A stretch of DNA of 32,188 bases from contig CANOLA010000034.1 in assembly GCA_947566705.1 (NCBI GenBank), positions 1 to 32,188 on the forward strand. Reading direction: 5' to 3'. The notes beneath the pieces are model-generated. The model was not told the DNA's origin, did not search any database, and saw only the letters and a list, made by a program, of their open reading frames with translations. The stretch is from an uncultured Lachnospiraceae bacterium (GTDB lineage Bacteria; Bacillota; Clostridia; Lachnospirales; Lachnospiraceae). Each line of letters opens with the position of its first letter. Within the stretch, counting starts at the first letter, position 1. A program made the position numbers and the translations under genes. Positions 8,450 through 16,856 of the stretch are shown here, piece by piece.

Positions 8450-10231
8450 ATGAACTTAACAAATTTTTTAAAACAGACAGATACTCTGACGTCGCAATAT
8501 TCAACAGACCAGCTTATTGCTTTTATCCATGATATTGGGAGGGTTTGCCCGGAGCATCGCAGAGAAGATTTTCTGGAAATGCTGAAATCCGCAGGGGGAG
8601 AGGCAGAAAAAGAGGCAGACAAAGAGGAGGTTGATTTCGATGAAATGTACAGTCGTATCAGGGATAATTTAAAGAGTATTGACTCACAGGAAATTACGCT
8701 AACTGGGATATTGAACGAAGAATATGATGACTGGTATGACGACAGTGGCGAAGAATTTTATTATGAGGACAAAAGCGGCATTTCAGATATGCTGGAGGAA
8801 GCCTGTGATTTTGTGCATATCTGTATGGACACAGAGAGATATAAGGAAGGCTTTGCAGTTGGAAAGCAGATGTTTGAAATGGAGATTTTTTGTGATAATG
8901 AGTATGGCGATGAAGAACTTTCACTTGGGGATATGGTGCATCATGAGCTTTTGCACTGCGACCTGAAACAGGTTATTCTTGATACAGCGTACCTCGCATA
9001 TTATGCAGTGCCGTCTGACAAACGTCCGGAGGCATTGTATGGAGTTATTGTAAATGCGAAAGAGGATACAGTTACATTAGAAGCAATTATGCAGCATGGA
9101 GATGAAGAATTGCCTGGGTTTGAAGAATTTCTTCCGTCCTGGGTTACATATCTTGGCGACAAGACCGGGCATGATGCGGACTGGCTTATTTTGGAAGCTG
9201 TTGATTTGTTAAATGATATTTCTTTGGAAGTACAGTATGCAAAAAAATATGCCGATGTCCATCCGGGATTATATTTGAATATACTGGAAAACGGGAAATC
9301 TGTGACAGTGAATGATATGGTATCTATAGGAATCAAAGCGATGAAGACGATACCAAAGAAATATGTTATCCGTAGTAAAGTAGCATTGAAAACGGCTGAG
9401 TATATTATTGCGGCAGACGGGGAACTGTCTTTATTGGAAAAGTGTTATTTTGCCGCATATGAATCAAATACGTCCGCACAAAATTATCTCCGCGCATTGT
9501 TAAATGGATATGGAAACGGAAAGAAAAGGGAAGAACTTCAAAAGTTATTCAGGGCATTTCCAAAGAATAAGAGCGATGGTTATTATACGCTGTATGAAGG
9601 GAATCATTTCCGATATGGAAGTGGTACATATTTTGAGAGAGAGGTAAACAACTCGGACAAAAATATGCTTTTAGTGCTCAGGTTCTTAGACGGACAGTTT
9701 GCAGAAGTATTGGACAAAGGATTGAATAAATCAGAAGCGCTGGGCTGGACGGGGACCTTTATGAAACAGGGGATTGCATTGTATTTGTTATATTTGCATG
9801 AAGGACAATGGACTGGTAAGGGAATCGCCGCTATGACAGAGAAGGCAAAAAGTGCAATGAAATTTTCTGCAGAAGAATATCGAAAAGGTACTTGCGGACT
9901 TGAGGAAACAGGAGAAAATGATTTGTTTTGTCAGTTGTTTTTACAATGGAAGTCCATGGTGCAAATGTCATCTGATATAAGGAACCGTGCCATAAAAAGA
10001 ATCACAGCATTGCTGGAAAAGCGGACCGCAGGAATTATGGATGCAAACCGCAGAAACTATTATGGAGAATGTGCAGCGTATATCGCTGCTTTGGGTGAAG
10101 TGCGTGAATCCATGGGAGAGATGGGGGCAAAACAGAAGCTTATGACATCGTATAAGGATGCGTATCCACTAAGGCGGGCATTTCGGGAAGAAATGAGGAG
10201 GTATGGCTGGAACGATATTAAGAGGAAATAG
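8450..10231 (+). CDS. Unrecognised 593-residue helical protein
   Basis: A large soluble protein without signal peptide or membrane segment. The N-terminal 60 residues are followed by a very acidic stretch (EEYDDWYDDSGEEFYYED) and then by repeated helical pairs reminiscent of TPR-like arrays, with many Leu/Tyr/Ala-rich segments. No catalytic motif is visible. A GGAG about 10 nt before the ATG supports the start. It follows the YkgJ-like gene closely, and the same order suggests a functional pair. I do not recognise the family; a scaffold or interaction role is only a guess from the helical composition. Confidence 0.7.
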   Translation: MNLTNFLKQTDTLTSQYSTDQLIAFIHDIGRVCPEHRREDFLEMLKSAGGEAEKEADKEEVDFDEMYSRIRDNLKSIDSQEITLTGILNEEYDDWYDDSGEEFYYEDKSGISDMLEEACDFVHICMDTERYKEGFAVGKQMFEMEIFCDNEYGDEELSLGDMVHHELLHCDLKQVILDTAYLAYYAVPSDKRPEALYGVIVNAKEDTVTLEAIMQHGDEELPGFEEFLPSWVTYLGDKTGHDADWLILEAVDLLNDISLEVQYAKKYADVHPGLYLNILENGKSVTVNDMVSIGIKAMKTIPKKYVIRSKVALKTAEYIIAADGELSLLEKCYFAAYESNTSAQNYLRALLNGYGNGKKREELQKLFRAFPKNKSDGYYTLYEGNHFRYGSGTYFEREVNNSDKNMLLVLRFLDGQFAEVLDKGLNKSEALGWTGTFMKQGIALYLLYLHEGQWTGKGIAAMTEKAKSAMKFSAEEYRKGTCGLEETGENDLFCQLFLQWKSMVQMSSDIRNRAIKRITALLEKRTAGIMDANRRNYYGECAAYIAALGEVRESMGEMGAKQKLMTSYKDAYPLRRAFREEMRRYGWNDIKRK

Positions 10232-10361
10232 AAGTATAGTAAAAGGAAGTGAAGTGTACGAAAAAATCGTACAGTTGAAAATGAAAGAGCATAAACATGG
10301 ATGGAACGCATTAATTAAAATTGATGGTGGTGCAAAGATTGTGAGGTGCTGCAACGAATGA
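10203..10361 (+). CDS. Possible 52-residue small protein overlapping the previous gene
   Basis: An open frame starts at an ATG one base after AGGAGG (a very short spacing), overlaps the last 29 bp of the 593-residue gene and continues well past it. The product ends in HGWNALIKIDGGAKIVRCCNE, which reads like real protein rather than random sequence. A GTG at 10253 is an alternative start. No family is recognised. If real it would be the third member of the YkgJ-like operon. Confidence 0.35.
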   Translation: MAGTILRGNRSIVKGSEVYEKIVQLKMKEHKHGWNALIKIDGGAKIVRCCNE

Positions 10362-10379
10362 AAGCTATTCTACCAACAT

Positions 10380-10404
10380 AAAAGGGAGCCACAGAGTGAC
10401 TCCC
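10380..10404 (-). terminator. Rho-independent terminator of the Abi gene
   Basis: Reading on the minus strand, GGGAG...CTCCC with an inner CAC/GTG pairing (10384-10404) is followed by TTTT at 10380-10383. It lies about 95 bp past the stop of the Abi gene. Confidence 0.65.
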
Positions 10405-10497
10405 CCAGTGCAGTCCTAAAACATACACCTCTTTCAATAACTATAGTATACGATATGAACTGGAAAAATGCAAGACAAATTTTGGATTTCAAAACGG

Positions 10498-11472
10498 TTA
10501 TGTATTGAGGTAGGTCTCCAAAGCAGTTGTCTTTTGAGTAACATTTTGCTGTATAATTTGTGCATAAATTGTAGGTGCAACACTGCTTTGAAGAAATTGG
10601 TTTTGCTTTTGGTAGGTATGAACCAGTTGGCCTGCTCTTGTGGAACTAAAATCAACACGTTTCAGTAGACAACATACGATAATAATATAGTCAATCAGAG
10701 AATATAAGGTAATATTTTGTATGCCTGTTTCTTTTTCAATCCACTTTTTAAGTATAGGACTGATTTTTCTGTCTTTAAATCTGGTATCAAAAATAATATT
10801 ATTATGGGCAACTGAATTGCGGAGTGATTTTATGGTGTAAAGCATACTGCTGAGCAGACTTCTGTTTGTATCAATGGAAACATCGAACATGTTTAATTGT
10901 TTCATGATGTGTTCCCTCGTTGTTTCGTTTAAACATTCAAAAAAGCTGGCAAGATCACTTAGATATAATATTTCAAAAACGACCCATAAAGGAGCATCTT
11001 CTCCACGATTGTAAAAATGACGAATCATTTGGTTGTCATTGCCCTCTTCATCACGGTAACGTGTGGATAATTTTGAATATACAGAGTTTCTTAGTCTGAG
11101 TCGTTTGGATTGCAACTTTGTATTTGTAGTGTTGTCACGCATGCGTTCTTTATAGACGTGTTCAAATGTGCCGAGTTTTAAACCATTTACAGACTCATTG
11201 CAGACTATATTCTTTATGGCAGTTTCGATAAACATTAAGTCGGAATATAATGCGGCTTTTAATTTATTGTCATATTCAATTACAGCAACTATTTCACCGA
11301 AATCGGTATAAGGAATTTGATTGTGTCTGTTTTTAATGAAACGATAGCCTTTATATCCATGATAGTAACCATAACTGATTAATTGTTGTTTTTGGTAACT
11401 GCCGTTGATTTGAATATTGCAATCATTTCTTAAATGCCTCATTAAACCGTTTATTGTCTGTGGAGTATTCAT
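10498..11472 (-). CDS. Abi family (Abi_2/AbiD-AbiF-like) HEPN protein
   Basis: A 324-residue protein of the abortive phage infection Abi_2 group. The N-terminal INGLMRHLRNDCNIQI and the ISYGYYHGYKGYRF stretch match the family start. Residues 218-223 read RNSVAH, the Rx4H signature of HEPN ribonucleases, so RNA cleavage on phage infection is the likely mechanism. Later Trp/Lys segments (ILKKWIEKETG) are also usual. AAGGGG precedes the ATG at the right distance. It stands alone, with its own promoter and terminator, opposed to the flanking plus-strand genes. The family call is firm; the RNA target is unknown. Confidence 0.87.
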   Translation of the reverse strand: MNTPQTINGLMRHLRNDCNIQINGSYQKQQLISYGYYHGYKGYRFIKNRHNQIPYTDFGEIVAVIEYDNKLKAALYSDLMFIETAIKNIVCNESVNGLKLGTFEHVYKERMRDNTTNTKLQSKRLRLRNSVYSKLSTRYRDEEGNDNQMIRHFYNRGEDAPLWVVFEILYLSDLASFFECLNETTREHIMKQLNMFDVSIDTNRSLLSSMLYTIKSLRNSVAHNNIIFDTRFKDRKISPILKKWIEKETGIQNITLYSLIDYIIIVCCLLKRVDFSSTRAGQLVHTYQKQNQFLQSSVAPTIYAQIIQQNVTQKTTALETYLNT

Positions 11473-11504
11473 CTAAGCCCCTTCTTTCTCTGTGGTATGT
11501 ACAA

Positions 11505-11533
11505 AGTATAACAGTAAATAAAAATAGAGGCAA
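11505..11533 (-). promoter_or_regulatory. Sigma-70-type promoter for the Abi gene
   Basis: On the minus strand TTGCCT (11533-11528) and TATACT (11510-11505) are separated by exactly 17 bp, about 33 bp upstream of the ATG. Confidence 0.6.
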
Positions 11534-11574
11534 TAAAAATTCACTCGTACGTTAATGATATATAAGGAGGCTAA

Positions 11575-11616
11575 ATGGCTGACTGGAAAAAGTTATATGA
11601 TAAAGTAATAACATGA
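11575..11616 (+). other. Vestigial 13-codon ORF with a perfect ribosome binding site
   Basis: AAGGAGG is followed five bases later by ATG and the peptide MADWKKLYDKVIT before a stop. The beginning resembles small Firmicute proteins that start with an xDWKxLY pattern, so this is more likely the cut-off head of a gene than a leader peptide. Nothing else coding is seen between 11473 and 11760. Confidence 0.3.
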
Positions 11617-11683
11617 CAAGAACCAGCACAGTTGCCAGAATGTAACGGAATGTGGTAGAATCTTGTCATGGAACAATTGTGCT
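11612..11683 (+). promoter_or_regulatory. sbcD promoter framed by interleaved inverted repeats
   Basis: A promoter-like pair TTGCCA (11632-11637) and TAGAAT (11656-11661) with 18-bp spacing lies upstream of sbcD. Two inverted repeats are interleaved around it: CATGACAAGA (11612-11621) with TCTTGTCATG (11661-11670), and AGCACAGTTG (11625-11634) with CAATTGTGCT (11674-11683, one mismatch). Both inner gaps are 3 bp. The arms touch the -35 and the -10/+1 regions, so protein binding is the simplest reading. Confidence 0.45.
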
Positions 11684-11760
11684 ACAGATCCCTTTTGCTA
11701 CTGTTTTATCCAGAGATTTCACCGCACTAATACCCCATTCACGAGAAAGGATTCCCAAAA

Positions 11761-12909
11761 ATGAAATTATTACACATAGCAGATCTTCACCTCGGAAAGA
11801 CCGTAAATGATTTTAATATGATTGAGGACCAGGAGTACATTTTAAATCAACTTCTGGACATTATCCGAGAACAAAAGATTGATGCAGTTCTGATTGCCGG
11901 AGATGTCTATGACAGGTCCATTCCAAGCGAAGAGGCAGTAAAGCTTTTGGACTGGTTTCTCTGTCAGCTCGCCGGGATGCACACCGAAACATTTATTATT
12001 AGCGGAAACCATGATTCAGATGAAAGACTGAATTTTGGAAGCAGCTTATTTGAAATAAATAATATTCATATAGCAGCCAAATACGATGGCACACTATACG
12101 AAAAGGAATGCAGTGACGAATTTGGAAAGGTTCATATCTGGCTGCTTCCATTTGTAAAAGCTTCACAGGTAAAACATTTTTATCCGGATGAAAAAATAGA
12201 ATCTTATGACGATGCAGTCCGTGCGGTTCTGGCGCATGCGAATCTGGATTTTTCCCAAAGAAACATTCTGGCAGCGCACCAGTTTGTGGCGGGAAAAAGC
12301 GAGGAAATAAAGCTGGGAGGTTCAGAGGGCGCATCGGTACAAAATGTTGGGACGGTTGAAAAAATAGGTACAGACTGTTTTGATGGTTTTGATTACGTCG
12401 CACTGGGGCATATCCATTCCCCACAGCAGGTGGGCAGGGAAACCATTAGGTATGCAGGTTCGTTACTTAAATATTCCCTGAGTGAAGCAGATACTGCCAA
12501 ATCCGTACCGGTGGTTACATTTGGGGAAAAGGGGGAGGTTCAGGTTGAACTTGTGGAATTAAAACCCCGCCGGGACCTTCGGCATATAAAAGGGAAAATG
12601 AAACAGCTTCTGGCTCCGGAAAACATTATTTCGCCGGAGGATTACATTTATGTAACACTGACAGACGAAGAACCGGTAAATAATGCCATGGATATTTTTC
12701 GGCAGTATTATAAAAATACGATGCAGATTACATACGATAATGCACATACACGGGAAATGGAACATGTGGACATTGCAAAAGTGACAGAGGGAAAAACCTA
12801 TTCTGAACAGATATCAGAATTTTATCGTATGATGTATGGAACGGATATCAGTAATGAAGAATTGCAGATTATGGAAGAAGTTGCAAGAGAGGCAGGTATT
12901 ACAGAATGA
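11761..12909 (+). CDS. sbcD: Exonuclease subunit SbcD
   Basis: A 382-residue Mre11-family nuclease. Metal-binding motifs are in order: DLHLG at 8-12, GDVYD at 47-51, GNHDS at 82-86, AAHQF with H173, and GHIHS at 216-220. The length is typical for Firmicute SbcD. With SbcC it forms the complex that processes hairpins and protein-blocked ends as ATP-dependent double-strand exonuclease and endonuclease. AAAGGA precedes the ATG. Its stop overlaps the sbcC start as ATGA, so the two are translationally coupled. Confidence 0.97.
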   Translation: MKLLHIADLHLGKTVNDFNMIEDQEYILNQLLDIIREQKIDAVLIAGDVYDRSIPSEEAVKLLDWFLCQLAGMHTETFIISGNHDSDERLNFGSSLFEINNIHIAAKYDGTLYEKECSDEFGKVHIWLLPFVKASQVKHFYPDEKIESYDDAVRAVLAHANLDFSQRNILAAHQFVAGKSEEIKLGGSEGASVQNVGTVEKIGTDCFDGFDYVALGHIHSPQQVGRETIRYAGSLLKYSLSEADTAKSVPVVTFGEKGEVQVELVELKPRRDLRHIKGKMKQLLAPENIISPEDYIYVTLTDEEPVNNAMDIFRQYYKNTMQITYDNAHTREMEHVDIAKVTEGKTYSEQISEFYRMMYGTDISNEELQIMEEVAREAGITE

Positions 12910-15900
12910 AACCGGTAAAACTGATTATGAGTGCATTTGGACCGTACGCCAAAGAAACGTTGCCAATTGATTTTGAACAATTTGAGGAGAAAGGACTTTT
13001 TTTGATTTCCGGAGATACGGGTGCAGGAAAGACGACAATTTTTGACGCAATCTGTTTTGCATTGTACGGAAAAACAAGCGGGACATACCGGGATGAGAAT
13101 AATTTACGGAGCGAATATGCGAAGGGCTCGGAGAAAAGTTTTGTGGAGTTTTATTTTACGCATCAGGGGAAACAATACCATATCCGCCGTACACCCTCAT
13201 ATGAACGGCCAAAGCAGCGGGGAGAAGGAAACATTTCTGAAAAGGAAACAGTAGTGTTCTATTGCGAAGATGAGCTGCCGGTTGAAGGGAAAAAAGAAGT
13301 AAATGCCAGAGTAGAAGAACTTTTACATATTAATTTTAACCAGTTCAAGCAGATTGCGATGATAGCACAGGGGGAATTCTGGAATCTGTTAAATGCCAAA
13401 ACCGAGGAGCGGACAAAGATTTTAAGAACCATATTTCAGACAGAGGGATACGAAAATATTAAGGACAAGCTGCAGGAACGGAAGAACAAGAGCCTCTCGG
13501 ACTGGAAGAAAACAAAGGACAGTATGCTTCAGTATTTCCGGGACACTGGGGCGGCAGAGGAAAGTGCATATGCAGAAGAATTAGAAGCACTGAAAGAAAA
13601 CGCGGGGAAAAGCGAAAGCTTATGGAATCTGGACGAAATGCTGGAGATGATAGACAGCGTGACTAAAGAGGACGAAGCATCTCTTAAAAAATGCCGTCAG
13701 GAAATTGAAAAAGAAGAGAAAACCTATGAAGAAAAAACCAAAGAGCTGAATACTGCAAAAACAAATAATGATTTTTTGCGCCGTCTGTCAGAATGTCAAA
13801 AAGAAAAGGAAAAACTGGATTCCGAAAAGGAAAATATCGAACAGCTCAAAATCCTGCTGGAGCGTCAGAAAGCAGCAGTCCGTGAAGTGAAGCCGTTTTT
13901 TGACGCATTTCAAAAAGATAAAAAAGAAGCAGAAGAAACCGAAAAACAGATAAAACAAAAAAGTGAAGAACTGGATGCCGCGGCAGAGCAGGCAAAGCTG
14001 GCAGAAAAACAACTGGAAGACGCGGAAAAAGAAAGGTCTGTTGCAGAAGGATTAAGCAAAAAATCGGACAGGCTGAAAGAGGATTTTGTAAAATATGAAA
14101 AACGGGAGGAAACTGTTTCTGCCATTGACTCGCTTGATGGGGAAAGAAGTGAACTAGAGAAAGAAAACGAAAATTTAAAAAAAGAAGAGAGCGAATTAAA
14201 GGATAAAATTAACCGGCTGGATAAAAAAATAAAAGACCTGAATGACTGCAAGGCGGAGTTTATCAAAGTACAAAACAAGGGTGAGGATTTTGTCGAAACA
14301 GAAGCAGTATTAAAGGCTTTAACAGAATCTGAAATTCCAGAATACCAAAATGCGGTTGAAGAGCTTGCAGAAAAACAGGAAGCTTTAAAGAAGGCACAAA
14401 AAAAGTATGATGTTGCAAATGAAAAACGAATGCACGGGGAACGTATTTTTGAAAACTGCCAGGCGGGAATTCTTGCAGAGGATCTGGAAGAGGGAAAAGA
14501 GTGTCCGGTCTGTGGTTCCGTGCATCATCCAAAGCTGGCGGAATTACCAGACGAAACAGTTTCGGAGGCAGAGATTAAAAAGCTCAGAAGTAACGAAGAG
14601 AAAGCCAGAGAGGCAAAAGAAGCTGCTCTTCTGGAAGCAGAAACGGCAAAGAAAGATGTGGAAGCAAAAGAAAAAACATTGCGGAAACGGATTTTGGAGT
14701 ATATGGAGTCAGATGTCCCGGAGGAAGAAATTGTCACAAAAAAGCTGACAGAGTTTTTTCCGCTTGTTTCACAAAAACTGGATAAAATAAAAAAAGAAAT
14801 TCAAAGAAATTCAGATGCCCAAAAACAGTTAGAGAAAGACTGCAGGGCTTTTGATAAAGCAAACAGGGAGATTGAAAAAGCCAGAAATGAGGAAACGAAG
14901 GCACTGAAAGAAAAAACAGAAGATTACGATGCAAGATACACAAAGAACCAGACGCTGCTGGTTACAAAGCGGACAGAACTGAAAGAATTTGAGAAGCTGG
15001 ATTATGCGGATTTAAAAACCGCAAAAAAAGAACAGAAGAAAGCGGAAAAAGAAGCAAAGAAAATTTATGATGCAATAGAAGAAGCAGACAGGAAAAAGAA
15101 AAATGCGGAGAAAGAAAAAACAAAGCTGGAAGCAGCACTTTATACGTTAGAGGAGACTGGAAAGTCCCAGAAAATAAAGGCTTCTGAATCCGAAAAAGCT
15201 TTAGAAGATAAATTAACAATATCCCAGTTTTCTTCCAGCGAGAAATTTCAGGAGTTTCTTGTGACAGAAAACGAAATCACGGACAGGGAGCAGCAGCTCA
15301 ATGAATATAACCAGAAAGTAGAAACGAATAAAGCACAGTTAAAGCAGGCGGAGGCTGATGCAAAAGACAGAACCCAAGTGGATGAAGAAAAATTAGAGGA
15401 AGAGGTGAAAAAGCAAAAGAATTATATTGAGGAACGCAGGGACAGACAGAACCGGATAAAAAACCGAATGGACAAAAATGATAATATAAAGAAGGAAATG
15501 AGTAACCGAAAAAATAGTCTGACGAAATATGAAAAGGAAAAAAATTTGTGCGGCAGGCTTTATGATTTGGTGGCAGGTAATCTCTCCGGAAAATCAAGAA
15601 TTACATTTGAACAGTATATACAGGCCGCCGGATTTGACCACATTATCGCGGCAGCAAACAGGCGACTGTTTCCAATGAGCGATGGTCAGTATGAACTGAT
15701 TCGGAAAGAGGATTCTGGGAGAAAGAAAAGTAAGGAGTTTCTGGACCTTGAGGTAAAGGATAACTTTACGGGGCATAAAAGACCTGTCGGAAATCTTTCT
15801 GGCGGCGAAAGTTTTAAAGCATCTCTAAGTCTGGCGTTGGGTCTGTCGGATACGGTATCCTCAAATCTGGGAGGGGTTCAGATGGATGCTCTTTTCGTGG

Positions 15901-16091
15901 ACGAAGGGTTTGGAACACTCGACCAGAAATCCATGGAAAGCGCGATGGATATTCTGATTCATCTGTCCGCTGCCAATAAACTGGTAGGAATTATCAGTCA
16001 CCGTGAAGAGTTAAAGGAAAATATTGCCCAGCAAATCAGGGTGAAAAAGACGAAAAACGGGAGCCTGATTGAGGTTGATACAGGGTTTTAA
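12906..16091 (+). CDS. sbcC: Exonuclease subunit SbcC
   Basis: A 1061-residue Rad50-type ATPase. Walker A is GDTGAGKT at residues 36-43, the Q loop lies near FNQFKQIAMIAQGEF, and the ABC signature LSGGES is at 964-969. Walker B with D-loop reads DALFVDEGFGTLD at 994-1006. Between about 170 and 890 are two long Lys/Glu-rich coiled coils, joined by a zinc hook CPVC at 533-536. The hook sits near the middle of the coils as expected. All key residues are present, so the SbcCD complex should be functional. Confidence 0.97.
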   Translation: MKPVKLIMSAFGPYAKETLPIDFEQFEEKGLFLISGDTGAGKTTIFDAICFALYGKTSGTYRDENNLRSEYAKGSEKSFVEFYFTHQGKQYHIRRTPSYERPKQRGEGNISEKETVVFYCEDELPVEGKKEVNARVEELLHINFNQFKQIAMIAQGEFWNLLNAKTEERTKILRTIFQTEGYENIKDKLQERKNKSLSDWKKTKDSMLQYFRDTGAAEESAYAEELEALKENAGKSESLWNLDEMLEMIDSVTKEDEASLKKCRQEIEKEEKTYEEKTKELNTAKTNNDFLRRLSECQKEKEKLDSEKENIEQLKILLERQKAAVREVKPFFDAFQKDKKEAEETEKQIKQKSEELDAAAEQAKLAEKQLEDAEKERSVAEGLSKKSDRLKEDFVKYEKREETVSAIDSLDGERSELEKENENLKKEESELKDKINRLDKKIKDLNDCKAEFIKVQNKGEDFVETEAVLKALTESEIPEYQNAVEELAEKQEALKKAQKKYDVANEKRMHGERIFENCQAGILAEDLEEGKECPVCGSVHHPKLAELPDETVSEAEIKKLRSNEEKAREAKEAALLEAETAKKDVEAKEKTLRKRILEYMESDVPEEEIVTKKLTEFFPLVSQKLDKIKKEIQRNSDAQKQLEKDCRAFDKANREIEKARNEETKALKEKTEDYDARYTKNQTLLVTKRTELKEFEKLDYADLKTAKKEQKKAEKEAKKIYDAIEEADRKKKNAEKEKTKLEAALYTLEETGKSQKIKASESEKALEDKLTISQFSSSEKFQEFLVTENEITDREQQLNEYNQKVETNKAQLKQAEADAKDRTQVDEEKLEEEVKKQKNYIEERRDRQNRIKNRMDKNDNIKKEMSNRKNSLTKYEKEKNLCGRLYDLVAGNLSGKSRITFEQYIQAAGFDHIIAAANRRLFPMSDGQYELIRKEDSGRKKSKEFLDLEVKDNFTGHKRPVGNLSGGESFKASLSLALGLSDTVSSNLGGVQMDALFVDEGFGTLDQKSMESAMDILIHLSAANKLVGIISHREELKENIAQQIRVKKTKNGSLIEVDTGF

Positions 16092-16123
16092 GAACAAAGT
16101 TCGCTGTAAAAAGTGTATTAAAT

Positions 16124-16147
16124 ACACAAAAGTTCGTTGTGTTTTTT
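16124..16147 (+). terminator. Probable terminator after sbcC
   Basis: ACACAA (16124-16129) pairs with TTGTGT (16137-16142) over a 7-nt loop and runs into a T6 tract. The stem is AT-rich, so strength is uncertain. Just upstream, GTGTATT-A-AATACAC makes a second, tight palindrome. Confidence 0.5.
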
Positions 16148-16211
16148 GTAATTACAGCATTTCCATAGGAAATAAAACACCTGTATATGTGTAAAAGAAA
16201 GGAAAATAAAA

Positions 16212-16736
16212 TTGGAAAAAAATAAGACTTTGAAGAAATTTGAATTCAGAAATATCAGACAGGAAGAAGCAGAACAGGCAGTTGCAATAGAGCAGACTTG
16301 CTTTCCGCCAAACGAAGCATGCTCAGAAAAAAGCATGAAAGAAAGAATTGCGGCAGCCCCGGAACTGTTTCTTGTTGCGGTAGACAAAGAAACCGGAAGG
16401 ATTGCAGGATTTTTAAATGGGATTGCTACAGATGAAAGTGCTTTCAGGGATGAGTTTTTTACAGACATTGGCTTATATAATCCCAATGGAAAAAATGTTA
16501 TGCTGGTGGGGCTGGATGTACTGCCTGCTTACCGTAAACAGGGACTTGGCAGAGAGCTTGTATCCCGGTATATGCAGAGGGAACGCAAAAAGTGCAGGCA
16601 GATGCTTGTTCTCACCTGCCTTGATTCAAAAATAAAAATGTATGAAAAATTTGGATTTCAGGATAGAGGGATTGCCAATTCAGCTTGGGGCGGTGAGGAA
16701 TGGCATGAGATGAGCTGTACCTTGGGAACCGTATAG
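16212..16736 (+). CDS. GNAT family N-acetyltransferase
   Basis: A 174-residue acetyltransferase. The start is TTG at 16212, with AAAGGA about 10 nt upstream; no ATG fits as well. The acetyl-CoA binding motif A is VLPAYRKQGLGRELVSRY, with RKQGLG as the pyrophosphate loop, and the C-terminal YEKFGF is the usual motif B end. The beginning (FEFRNIRQEEAEQAVAIEQ) is typical of AANAT/RimI-like members. The substrate cannot be predicted. It stands alone between the sbcC terminator and a promoter of the next gene. Confidence 0.85.
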   Translation: MEKNKTLKKFEFRNIRQEEAEQAVAIEQTCFPPNEACSEKSMKERIAAAPELFLVAVDKETGRIAGFLNGIATDESAFRDEFFTDIGLYNPNGKNVMLVGLDVLPAYRKQGLGRELVSRYMQRERKKCRQMLVLTCLDSKIKMYEKFGFQDRGIANSAWGGEEWHEMSCTLGTV

Positions 16737-16739
16737 CAA

Positions 16740-16786
16740 AAGCATTAATTCTATCTGCACTCCACATCGGCGCAATAGGTACGGCG
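16740..16786 (-). pseudogene. Fragment of a TIGR01212 radical SAM gene 3' end
   Basis: Read on the minus strand, this short stretch encodes VPIAPMWSADRINAF. The radical SAM gene at 18330-19208 has TLVAPMWSADKKRVLNA near its end. Over 24 bp (16752-16775 versus 18377-18400) the two agree at 22 positions, and both differences are silent. It is therefore a leftover piece of a homologous gene end, not chance similarity. Confidence 0.55.
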
Positions 16787-16787
16787 A

Positions 16788-16816
16788 TTGACTCGATTGG
16801 TGAGAAAGATTATAAT
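16788..16816 (+). promoter_or_regulatory. Sigma-70-type promoter for the AlbA_2 gene
   Basis: TTGACT (16788-16793), a 17-bp spacer and TATAAT (16811-16816) form a near-consensus promoter. This argues against starting the downstream gene at the TTG at 16788, which is the -35 itself. Confidence 0.75.
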
Positions 16817-16856
16817 TACATTATCAAACGTCAAGTATAACAAGGGGGTGAACCAT

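Noticed and set aside
13788-15219. Several long minus-strand frames opposite sbcC
   Set aside because: They are Phe/Ser/Leu-rich mirrors of the Lys/Glu-rich coiled coil, without starts or ribosome binding sites.
16788-16856. Upstream start of the AlbA_2 gene at TTG 16788
   Set aside because: This TTG is the -35 of a near-consensus promoter, and the GGGGG ribosome binding site belongs to the TTG at 16857.
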